NCBI GenBank assembly: GCA_900073065.1
Contig: FJOG01000011.1
Coordinates: forward strand, 1,008,882-1,072,881
DNA: 64,000 nucleotides
Source: Phialocephala subalpina
Lineage: Eukaryota > Ascomycota > Leotiomycetes > Helotiales > Mollisiaceae
Direction: 5' to 3'
The notes below the pieces were generated by a model. That model worked only from the letters and a program-made list of their open reading frames with translations, searched no databases and was not told the DNA's origin. The position numbers and the translations under genes were made by a program. The number at the start of each line of letters is the position of its first letter. Position 1 is the stretch's first letter. This document shows, in pieces, positions 48,414 through 59,403 of the stretch.

Positions 48414-49682
48414 TGTGGCACTTTACTCTGATGTAATGAAAAGTTTTAAGGAAGAAACTCTAGAAGTAGAATTGTTCTGTCTCTCTTGATGAATGTTGAG
48501 TAGATGAATGTCTATGTAAAGAAGGAAAATCTACCCCATGGGGAAGCGGGTCCTTTATCTCTTTCGGGGATCTGTCACCCTCAATATCTGGGGTAGTAGC
48601 GGGGTTCATTCCGAGAACGAGGGGATTGATACAAAGCGGGATTAACTCTTGAGTAGGGGACTAATTCCCGCCTTCAAGCCACCCCCAAGCAATGACAAGG
48701 CATAGGCGGCGGGGTTTGAGCTCCAGCGAGTCATGATACTAACTATGACTGGGTAAAATGCATGTTGATCTATGCAGGAGGAAGTGACAAAGTTGTTGAG
48801 AAATCCACGAGAAGGTTTTAGGAGGAAGGTGTGCCGACTAAGCTTTCCCGTATGCCGATTTGATGCCGGTCACGGACTGCAAAGCAAGTGAGGATGAACA
48901 TAACCGCTGCAGTATCCAGGGAAGGACTCCAACTCTAAAAGCAGCAAAACGGGACAAGTTGAGAACAGGCTGGGGATTTCCCGAACAGGTTTTCCGACTT
49001 CGGTCGACCTTCCTTGACTTCATCATGGCTTCCAAGCCAGCTGCTGACTCAACTCTCCTGAGTCCTCTGCCATCTCTCCGACTTGTTTGTCTCCAATTGG
49101 ATTGGCGAGAAGACTTGCATCGTGATATTTTGCTCCTTTCGTCCTTGAAATCAAAGCAAGTTGTTCAATCCGTTGTTGCCTGTGATCTGTGGTGAGGTTC
49201 GAAGAAGGTAAGCCACTAGCTTAACAATAGCGCCATGAGGTTACCAAGTGCTCGTACACCACAGCAAGACTCGGCACATCTCTCCTCGAGCTTCCTATCA
49301 TGCAATACTCTCCAGGAGGTTATTCAGCTTCGTGGTTGTGTTGTCGTTTCGATGTCACGATGTCGGAAGGATTTTCTACCCTCGTCCAAGCTTTCCTTGA
49401 CAGGGCAATTTCCGAGAGCCGACATCGACTGAAACTCGCACCCCACCTTCTGCACCGTCTTCAACTGCCAACTGCACGTACTAGACACATCATCGTCACA
49501 AGCCCGCCGCAGACTGACAGCGCGGATCGTGGCATGTATATATACTCTCGAACAATTCCTCGAATAGGTGGGTAAGCAGAGGTAGCTATTGTTTCTTCTT
49601 TCGTCCCGTCTCTTTGCAACCATCGCAGCTTAATTGACCCCGCCTCCTAATCACGACTCTCGACCTCAAAAACAACGACAAG
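48414..49682. other. Divergent intergenic region
   Basis: 1.27 kb between the sugar porter and the SDR gene, which are transcribed apart. No coding signal was found. The SDR leader is CT-rich. Confidence 0.5.
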
Positions 49683-50637
49683 ATGGCTATGAATGTCGCG
49701 TCAAAGACAGCAATCGTCACCGGCTCAGGCTCCGGTATCAACTTATCCTTCGCCAAACTCCTCCTCGGGAACGGCTGCAACGTCGTGTTCGCAGATCTCG
49801 CCCTCCGACCAGAAGCCCAAGCAGTGGTAGCAGAATATCCCTTAACATCTGCCGGCGCGAAAGCAGTCTTCCAGAAGACAGATGTGACGGATTGGGCACA
49901 ACTAGACACCATGTTCTCTGCTGCCATTGAGCATTTCGGCGGTGCCGACATTGTGTGTCCCGGCGCTGGAATTTATGAGCCCGTAAGTGTCCTTTCCGCC
50001 TCGCACAATTCGAGACTGACAATGTGCGAAGCCATTTTCGAACTTCTGGACCGCTCCAGGAACCCCACCCTCAGAAGACGATCCGAAAGAATCCCGCTAC
50101 GCCCTCCTAGATATCAATATCACGCACCCCATCCGCGTCACCCAAATGGCAATATCCCACTTTCTCACCAACAAGAAGCCCGGCGTCATACTCCACATCT
50201 CGTCCGTCGCAGGCCAAGCTCCGTTCTTCCCTACACCAATGTACGTCGCCTCCAAACACGCGACAAATGGATTCGTTCGAAGTCTTGCAAGACTGGAAGA
50301 CCCTCCGAAAGAGACAGGGTTACCGAAGATTAGAGTGGTTGCGGTAGCGCCGGCGAGGATATTGACCCCGCTTTGGACAGATAATCCGGAAAAGATGAAG
50401 ATGGTGGGAGATGAGCCGGGATGGGTTACCCCGGAGGAGGTTGCGAGGGTTATGTTGGAGTTGGTTGAGAAAGAGGAACATGTTGGGGGGACGATACTTG
50501 AGGTTGGGAGCACGGTTAGGAAGGTGAAGTTGTTTAACGATGGTGGGCCGAAGACAGGAAATAATCATGTGGAGAGTGGGCCGGGCTTTGATGATGACAT
50601 GTGGGAGAGTTTGAAGAGGCAGTTTGAGGGCAAGTAG
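49683..50637 (+). CDS. Short-chain dehydrogenase/reductase
   Basis: NAD(P)-dependent oxidoreductase with a Rossmann fold, probably cytosolic. Two exons (49683-49982 and 50032-50637; 49-bp intron) give 301 residues. The cofactor motif TGSGSGIN lies at residues 14-21, followed by VVFADLALRPEA; the Asp at the end of beta-2 favours NAD over NADP. The usual NNAG is CPGAGIYEP. The catalytic Ser is in HISSVAGQ and the Tyr/Lys pair in YVASKHA. VAPARILTPLW follows the PG motif position. The layout fits the 15-hydroxyprostaglandin-dehydrogenase-like group of fungal SDRs. Substrate unknown. Confidence 0.9.
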
Positions 50638-51236
50638 GTTGGTATTGGATGTTGTACATCTGATTTTGGATGTATGCTTTTGATTGTATATGCTGGAGTT
50701 TCTTTTTTGGTTGTCCTTTCCTCTTTTACGAGCATGAGAGTTTGTTACGCTCTTCACGTTGTTGGTTGATGCCTGAGTGGACATCTAGACATTAAAAAGT
50801 GAATCTCTCCGAATTCTGTTCCAGGTCGAAGCCCAGCTTTCCATTTCCTTTCCCGATGGATTCACGCTAGCCCGAGCGCTCGTACGTCACAAGGGTCGAG
50901 TCTGAAACTCTATATTCTGCAGATCGGGAGTTTCAGCAGAGTATTGATGACAGTCGTCGATAACCGAGTTGGTCCCAATCCCATCAGAACGGCCGCCAAG
51001 AACTCGGCCACAATACCGCAAAGCATGTTGGATTGTTGGAACGGCATGAGTCAGCGCCAAATGAAACCGGGCGCTGAAGTCAATCAAGCTTCCCATCGTA
51101 GCATTACTGCAGTTCTGCCGTGTCCCCTCTTCTGACATTGCTCGAGACTCCTCTGCAAGTCCAGACTGAGTCGAGCCAAAAGCACGCACTTACGTATTTG
51201 ACAACATTCTCTAGTCCTGCGCTATATATTGCGGGA
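50638..51236. other. Intergenic region before the NOV-like gene
   Basis: No gene is supported. The leader includes CTATATATT near 51221-51229, a TATA-like element very close to the chosen ATG at 51237, so the start could instead lie further downstream or the element may be fortuitous. Confidence 0.4.
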
Positions 51237-54200
51237 ATGGCGGATGTGTTTTCGCAAGAGCAAGCCGAAGAGCACTTACGAGATATTCGTAGGCGGAAAG
51301 GCGCCGACGATCCACAAGGCCAGGAATCCGACAACACACGCGATCTCGATCGAGCATTAAGAATGTAAGCTTGAAACCCTCCTCTGGATGTTTGCCTCTG
51401 ATTAATATAGCTAGACTTTCTGGTCAGCTCTATGAGAAGGAAACGCATTTCCTTCTTGAGTTAATCCAGAATGCAGACGACAACACCTATGAAAACGGGG
51501 CTCCATTTCTCTCGTTCGCCAGCAACCTTGTCAGCAACGGCCAGTGGGCTCTACAGATTGTGTGTAATGAGGTTGGCTTTAAGAGAAACAATGTCGAGGC
51601 TCTATGTAGTATCGGAGACAGCACAAAGGTAGTCACCGGCTCAAGGAGGGGTTACATTGGGGAGAAGGGCATTGGCTTTAAGTCCGTCTTTAAGGTTGCA
51701 ACGCTTGTTCGGATTCACTCGAAGGCATATTCATTTATGCTGGATCGGCGGACTCGGCTCGGCATGATCACACCCGTCATCGATGGTTCGGAGTGGCAGC
51801 GCCAGAGATCCGGCCAGGCAGATACCTCTATGCTACTCGAACTCAATGGCGTATCAGAACTCAACACAATCAATACCGAACTCCAGAAACTACAACCTCA
51901 AATGCTCCTCTTTTTACGCAAGATATCTAGGATGCAGATCCAAACATTGGATCGGCACTTCCAATTCGACCTTTGGCGGCTAGTTCAGGATCAGGCTTGT
52001 GATGGAAAGGAAACCGCGATATTGAGAAACACGTCCTTACCCGAAGGCCATATGATGGACACGAAGTACATCATTGTGCGTCACGAAGAGACTTTGACGC
52101 AGACGGATGAGAGACGACCCAATTGCAGGGAGACCGAAGTGGTTCTCGGCTTTCCCGTCACCAGCCATTTCCGACCCCTGCTTCAAGGCCAGCATACGTA
52201 TGCTTTCCTTCCTATAAATGATTATGGATTCAATGTAAGCTGCCACGGATCCCAGCAAGGAATCGTGATGTCGATCTAGGAGCTAACACAAGTTTAGTAC
52301 CTCATCCAAGGAGACTTCCTCTTGATTGCTAACAGGGAGAGTGTCGATTCTTCAAGGTGGAACGATAATGTTCTGGAAGCGGTGTTTAGAGCTTTTATAT
52401 TCAAGGCAGTTCCGCGCTTCAACGAGATGCGAAACACTCAGGCCCTTGGAATTCAAATGTCTGGTCTCCGATATACCTGGCCTCTATACCTCCAAGATCG
52501 AGGTGGGACAAATCTCTTCTGGTGCAAACTCAAAATCCGGATATCCCAGGAGCTAGCCCGGCAAGAGATCCTAGAATCTCGACGCAATGGACAATTTTGT
52601 CGACCAACAACGCTAACCTATATTCCGTTGGAACTCAGGCTGAATGGAGAACCCTTCATCGAAGATGAAGTCACGACTCAGAACCATTTATCCTTCGAGT
52701 ACGACCTCGAAATTGCCGGCGTTTTACCAATACTGTGTGGAATGGGTGTCCATCAGATGAGTGTCCTTGAACTAATCGATGAGCTGCGACATATCATTTC
52801 TCGACAGGGAACTCCATACCTCGAAAGTCGGTCAATACAATGGCATTCCAAAATTGCCGAGCTGTTTTTGCGTCATCAACTTCAACTCGTTGGACCATAC
52901 TTCAACGATATACCGCTCATCCCACTTCGTGACGGACGATGGGTTACGTTGTCTCAAGGCCACATCTTCCTAGAAGAGCATACATCGAATTCGACGATAC
53001 CTGCAGGTTTAGATGTCCACTTAGTTCGAGCTGAAGCGTGCCATGACCCTCATCGAAATGCATTTTTCCGTTTTCTCGGTATCAGAAATTGTGACAGGGT
53101 TGAAGTATGCAGGATGATCATTGAACGGTATTCGCGCCGTGCTCTGGGAATTCTCGATGTCGCAGTCGACGACGCACTTTATCTGTTCCAAACACCTCAA
53201 GCTCCGCATCTGGTTTCTATTCGACAACTTCTACTTGTTGGAGCGCCAACTGGAGCGTCGCCAACTTTAATTTTCAAACACGGCTGCAACCTGTATGTTG
53301 AGGAAGTCGACACGCTGTCGATCATAAGCAAGCATGCGGACAATCCCGCGAGTAACATGTCACTTTTGCATCCGATGTATATTACCAAGGCTCGAGAACT
53401 AGGAAGGGAGTCCGACTTCGTACGATGGTTATGCGCCAACCTAGATCTTTCCACGAAACCACGCCTCACGGACGTTTACGGGAGGCTTACTCCAGAATTC
53501 AACTTCCTCAAGGCAAATGCAAGCAAGGACTTGTTGCTTCTCCTACGAGACAGTTGGGATGCTTATGCTTACCAACTTGAAGCTAGAAGTTCAACATTCA
53601 ACCAAAGCCTTGCAGAAATGAATGTGTTGTGTACAGATGGTTATTGGCGACGCCTCGATGCGACCGTCTTACCACGTGAGCAACTGAAAGCTGCCAGTCC
53701 GCATCTCCCTTTCGTCGACGTACCCGGTCCGGAAGACCGTCGCTGGAACAAGCTCACCTCCCTCGGAGTTCTCACTTCGAAGAGTGCAGGTCTCTACTTA
53801 CGCGAGTTGAAGGCTCTTGCTGTTCTGCCTGTGTACGCTACGACCACGAAATTAGCCGTGGAGGCAGTATATACCGGACTCCAGTCTTCCCTACATCCAT
53901 CGAACACCCATATTAGGTAAGTCAGAAGAAAAGTGATTCTGGTCCCGAAAATATAACAATGATATTTTAGTTCAGATTTTCTGAATCTTGCGCTTGTTTT
54001 CATCAACACTGGCTGGGTATATCTGTCGCAATGCGTATGGAGCGGTGCTAGACTAGACACAGTCTACAATCTCAGCATCGAATATCCGCAGCATAGACAA
54101 TTGTTTCAAGACTTCCTACAGGTTGGAAATCTGAATGCAAGTCACGTAGTCATCGAGCTTCAACAAAGAGAAACCTATGCCTCAACTGAGAGACTGAAAG

Positions 54201-56232
54201 AATTACTGCTTCTACTCAACAAACATCTCAGGGTGGGGGCTCCTAGGGACCTGATGATAAATCTGCGAGGGAAAAGGATATTCCCAGTTCGAAACGTGTA
54301 TGGGGATATTGAATACAGGAGCTACGATGAACGGAATTGGTACCTCGCAGATCGACAGAGCTTATGGGATAGTTTCAATGGGAGGCTGCCGCTTCTAGAT
54401 CTCGATGCGAGAACGGTCAGAACCCTAGACTCTCTCATCGAAGCTTTCCGAATGATGCCTTGGCGACTGTCTGCGGCCGATGAACCGGTGTTGGAAAGAT
54501 CTGGGACATGCATCTACGACGAGCAAAAGACGTTGGACCTCAGGCAGAGAACGGTTCATTTCTTACTGTAAGAACAAGTGACCTATACAGTTCGATTACT
54601 AACCACGAGACAGACTTCTTCCAAGATCCACCTCTGATGAGAGAGCGCGGCTTCTGCGGATCTTGACGACACTACAAGTTTGGGGTGTTCCGGAGATCAA
54701 ATTGATTCACAAGATCCACGGTATAGTGGGCGCTGAAGAAAGAGGCAGTGTTAAATTTGATGACTCTGACAATAGCAGACTTGTCATATACATCTCACTC
54801 AACAACTACATACAGGCCGTAGTTGAGAATGAACTGTCCGAGCAGTTCATTCGGTATTGCGTCATTCTGACAGACAGACACACGATGGTCGGACCAATTT
54901 TGAACTTCCCAACCGACAACCTTCGACACTTTCTTGATGAACATGGTTTGGATGGATCATCTGATGGACCTCCTGATAATCTCACCGATGGTTTGCAAAT
55001 CAATACTGGAGCCAACGAAGGAAGAGAACAGAATCCTCTCATTAATCGAGTTCACGAGGCTACACCAGCACCAGTAATGCCGAACTCGGATCCCCGGGCT
55101 GCAATTCAAGAGCCAGATACTGAACTCCTCACACAGCCTTCCTTGCTACGTGAGCGAATACCAACATTAGACGAAAGTATCTCAGCTGTTAGACGAGCTG
55201 CTGCTCTGCCAACAACGACACCCACTGTAATGACACCCCCTTCAAGAGAACGAACGAACCTAGGTAGCTCAGTAATTGGTGCCAATAACGCCGCGAGCAA
55301 CCCGATCTCTCCAGATGCCAGGAATGATCGGACTTCAACCCAGTCTAATACCAGCACTAACCAGACAAGGACACTTCCTACATCCATATTTAATCTAAGA
55401 CCAAACTATAGCCCTTTCGACATGCGAGGTTTAGAAGCATTTTTGCCCGAAGTCCCCTCAGTACAGACACCGTTTCGCAATTCCCAAAGAACATCAGCTC
55501 AAGGTATCGCTCCTTCACCTTTCGGCCCGAGCCCACCCACTACTAGATTGAACAGGGACGCAGATGCAAATCCTGAGCGCTCAATGCTAGGTCTACACTA
55601 CCAGCATATCGGTTTATTGGGAGAGATATTTGTAAGTGCGCTTCCTGTTGGTGAACTTTTTCAACTCATGCGTATGTAACAGATCAACGACTGGCTATCT
55701 CGAGAACTACCTAATGATTGGAATCAAATTATTCACTGGACGAGTCGAAATCGAAATGTAGTGTACCCAGACACTCCTTTCAGAGGCAATGAGAGAGACT
55801 ATGCGGATTTCACATACGCGGATACCAGTGGGAACATGAGTCGTCTCTTATCAAGATATGGTTTCATCCGAGACGTGACACATTGGTTAACTAACCCGCC
55901 TGCCTACCACTTGGAAGTGAAGTCCACAACATCAACTTGTAATGAACCCTTCTTTATGAGCAATAACCAGGTGGAAAAGGTAGCAGATTCCTAACGCAGT
56001 CTTCTCGAATTGATAAGGAGAGCAGCTGATTTCTTTGCAGGCACGTGATTTCAGCTTCTCTTTCGAAGGGAACATGGTTCCGGAGAATGTTTATGTGGTG
56101 ATAAGAGTTTACAATCTCGAGAGACAGACTGCTCCAGGATATACAGCATGTGTAGATCCATGGGCGATGTATTTGAGGCGGGAATTGAACTTCGTTTCTC
56201 GTGGCGACTATGCTGTAACGTTACAGATCTAG
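51237..56232 (+). CDS. NO VEIN-like GHKL ATPase with C-terminal NOV/DUF3883 nuclease-like domain
   Basis: Seven exons (51237-51364, 51415-52234, 52298-53916, 53971-54567, 54614-55631, 55683-55979, 56041-56232; introns 46-63 bp) sum to 4671 nt, giving 1556 residues without a break. Near residues 45-160 is an Hsp90/sacsin-type ATPase: FLLELIQNADDN (motif I), VCNEVGF and GYIGEKGIGFKSVF (glycine-rich lid). A long helical middle region of unknown fold follows, then a low-complexity linker about 1120-1330. The C-terminal about 200 residues are the NOV/DUF3883 domain: LGLHYQHIGLLGEIFINDWL, then an Asp-rich DYADFTY, then YHLEVKSTT. The E-x-K of the last resembles a PD-(D/E)XK active site. The family includes plant NO VEIN and bacterial proteins linked to defence. 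The role in this fungus is unknown. It lies beside an RNase H relic and a HET gene. Confidence 0.85.
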
Positions 56233-57101
56233 CAGAAATTGGCCTTTGGATGTCACTTGACTCGTTTGAAAGTAATAATTTTTGTTGCAAACTTAAAATG
56301 GATTGTTGCGACTTGAATGTTTCTTCTCTCTCCACTATCAAAAATGAAACTCGAGTCTTTGCTTTCAGATCGCATGCAAAATGTCACGAAATGGAACGGA
56401 GAGACCAAGTCTATTGACGAAACATCCTCACCAGCTGTCCCAACGGCCTCGCTTTCTAATTCTCGGAAGTAATTGACGTTTCTAAAGCTTTTACTCAGCG
56501 CGTGCCCATGAACCTGATCATACTAAAGACCAACCTGACTCCACAAAACTCATCTCAACGAGCACTTATCCCAATGAATGCACTGCAGCGTCATTCAAGC
56601 AATCAAAGCTCGAATAAGAACATCTAGTTTGGTAGTGACGCCCGTGGAGAGCGTCAATTCGAGTCCTCGTAAGGCAGGCCATCGGCAGATGGCATCTTAG
56701 AGTGCTGGCAATTGATATCCTGGAGGAGGTCTGAACCGGATTCTTCTTTTCGTTCTCTCTAAAAGTGTTGGTAAGGATGAAAGACGCAGTCTGTCGTTGG
56801 AAGAAGGTTATGACGGGCACTCCACTAGTGTCATCCACGTTAGGGTAGCTTTCCGCAACACCACTGCAAGCTGCCCGTGTGCATGTTGGAAAAGAAAGAA
56901 CATGGCAAAGGTGGAGAGAAATACGAGGTGAGAAGGTTTCGTGGTAAACAAGCGTGTTCTTTCAAACACTTAGCCTTTTCTCAGACCTCAGAAACATAAA
57001 GTATTAGGCTCAGTTCACTATCACTTGCCTCGATGAGGGCTTCCAAAAGTTCCCACGTCGAAACGAGGCAAGGCAGAGCGCGGTAATATTTTCTCTGACC
57101 T
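56233..57101. other. Intergenic region, no gene supported
   Basis: Convergent 3' region between the NOV-like gene and the RNase H relic. A minus-strand frame at 56566-56838 has no domain. Confidence 0.5.
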
Positions 57102-58236
57102 TCAAAATGATCGCGACTGTTCCAAGGTGACCATTTCTGTTGGCGAGGATTTCACCCCTCTATAACTCAAGAAGTGAGTCCTGTCGTCCATCAAAGCTGC
57201 CTTCTTAGCAGCTGCATCAGCCTCCTTGCTCAGCTCCCACAAAATCAACCAGAACAAGACTTCAAGACTGTAGCGACCCCTATCCGCATGCATTCGTACC
57301 TCCTTCAGAAGCACCTCCCACAAATCTTGGTTTTTTACAGGTTCCTTCGCAGTAACCCAGCCTTTCCGTTGCCATCCTTGAATCCAGGTAGTAGCACCAT
57401 TGACCACGTACTCCGAGTTTGTAGTTATGATAAGCCGTTCCCAGCCTTCGTTACCCCAGTACTTGTTTTGCGGTGCCGCGATGACAGTCCGAAGTTCGGC
57501 TCGGTTACTTGTTTGTGGTTGAACACTCCCTCTCCGTACGGACCACGGTTCTTGAGGCGACACATGAAAGTCCCGTATTTGACGGGCTGTGGTCCCACCG
57601 GTTTTGCTGGTCGAAAGACAAAAGCACATCCTGCCTTGGGATCTGCTTGACCGTTGCCGATGCATGCGCCATCGGTGAATATCAGAATGTCCTTGTTGCC
57701 AGAACGACTGATAACTCGATGATTTTGGTCTGGTAGATGTTGGTGCTTGGGGTGATTCTCGACCATCTTTCGAATGAAGAGGGATTCAGGGGTATCGGTC
57801 GGTTTTGGTGGTACGAATTTAGTCGGGAAGAGGTTCGATACATCTCGAATATCTAGATCAAGGCGAGCTGTTTCCTCTCGACTGTCAGCGACTCTTGAAG
57901 ACGAGAGACAATGGAATCCTTTTGCAGCTTCGGAGCAGAGTCGAGCACACCCTCGCTTACTCGATCTTCGTCGCGTTCATCGTCGAGATTTTCTTGCATG
58001 AAGCTGTAGTCAACAGTGCAAACGCCACAAACCACGAGTCCGTGCGCTTTGCACACTAGCCAGCCATCGGGGCACTCAACAGGACTATCCGGTCGCCAGG
58101 ATGGCGTCTTGAGTTGTGGATCCGAGATTGGTAGATTTGAAAGTACCTGGAGAAGTTGAAATATTTTTGCTGTTTTGAAAGCGCAGATGATGAAAGGTTG
58201 AAGGCTTTCGTTTGTCGTTTGAGGAGGTTTGTGCAC
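57102..58236 (-). pseudogene. RNase H family gene with two frameshifts
   Basis: RNase H cleaves the RNA strand of RNA:DNA hybrids. An N-terminal segment (58236 to about 57900) contains CPDGWLVCKAHGLVVCGVCTVD, a Cys/His cluster. A second frame carries DLDIRDVSNLFPTKFVPPKP. A third stretch holds the RNase HI fold: ILIFTDGACIGNG (first Asp), then after another one-base shift near 57535 NRAELR (Glu), TTNSEYV and KEADAAAKKAA. Thus two breaks of the same sense (near 57860-57900 and 57535) interrupt the frame, and no introns fit. In addition the second catalytic Asp of the usual TDSEYV is Asn. The 5' end is also uncertain (no clear ATG in frame). The gene is probably inactive as sequenced. It is a family often seen as several copies in filamentous fungi. 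Confidence 0.75.
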
Positions 58237-59403
58237 TAAGGTCTCAAAATCCTAATTTGGTTAGCTTCTACCATGTTCCAGCACATGCCCTCTGCTACCT
58301 CGGCAGATTCGCAATCTACCCACACTCATCTCTCAGACGTACGAGGGTTCGTGAAAACTGCATTCTCACTCAGCCTTCAACAGACACCACTCAAGCTCAT
58401 CACCCCGTTCGCGATGAGACAACAACACTTACTCATCACGCGCATCCCGCCCCGCACCTAACTCACTCAACAAGTCTTCATTGTCTTCCACGGGATCGTG
58501 ATCCAGATCGGGATGTGAGCAGGTTTATTCCGAGTCTTGCTCCGTGCTTTGTAAAGTCAACTGCTGCGAGCTCCGGATGGACGCGGCGAGAAGGATGGTG
58601 AAGATAGGTTTGTGAAATGCCAGAGGTGTCTAGATAGTTTGTGGAGGAAGTGGTGAGAGGCAGCAATCCCTTGGTTCGTTTGACATTGGGCGATGAATAT
58701 GCTGGGCGGGCGTGTGTGAATGGTGATTGTGGAGTATGGTTGACAGGTCGTGAGTAAGGACCTCGATATGTGGAAAGGAGTAAGAGCTACTGCATCCCCG
58801 AAGTCAGGGGATAATGATTGTGAAAGCAGCAAGCGCAGCGAAGATTGGCAAACGATTTGTTTGTAACGCTCATTGTGTTTCTACTTCGGTATTCGGAATC
58901 TGTCTGAGAGAAGGGGCGGTCTCTCAGATGCTGGAGTGCCATTGTCCATAGTTGAGGTTGCTTCTACCGCTCGTAGAAAAGGTAAGAGCATTTAGGTGAA
59001 GCATATACTTTGTATCGGAGTCGTTCTAAATTAGAAGTCGTCGAGTTGAATGCCTGTTTTTACTTTGCCTTGCCGGCCAGTTGGACAAAGGCGTTTCTCT
59101 ACCTCGCAATCCAACTTGTCCAAGTCCAGTTCTGTGTGTGGTATTCCCTCACACGAGTTTTGCTCTCAAGTGATATTCCTCCGTATTGCCAGCATTGATG
59201 TCTAGCCATGGCTGGAGGGGGGGAATAGGGGAAAATATTGTTGAGTGCTTGAATCATCGCATTGTGCGACGGAGACCAGAATAATAGAATTGGGCTCTTC
59301 GAGGCGCAACATTCGGAGGCAAATACGAGGTGATGCCATATTTGCCCAAGATTACTTCGCTTTGGGCGTTGGTTTGAGTGGATCAGGCAAAGGGATTTCT
59401 ATC
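58237..59403. other. 1.2-kb region without a supported gene
   Basis: Upstream of the RNase H relic and downstream of the HET gene. Short frames on both strands have no domains. Confidence 0.5.

Noticed and set aside
56566..56838. Minus-strand frame of 90 codons beyond the NOV-like gene
   Set aside because: No domain or conserved composition; it lies in a convergent 3' region.
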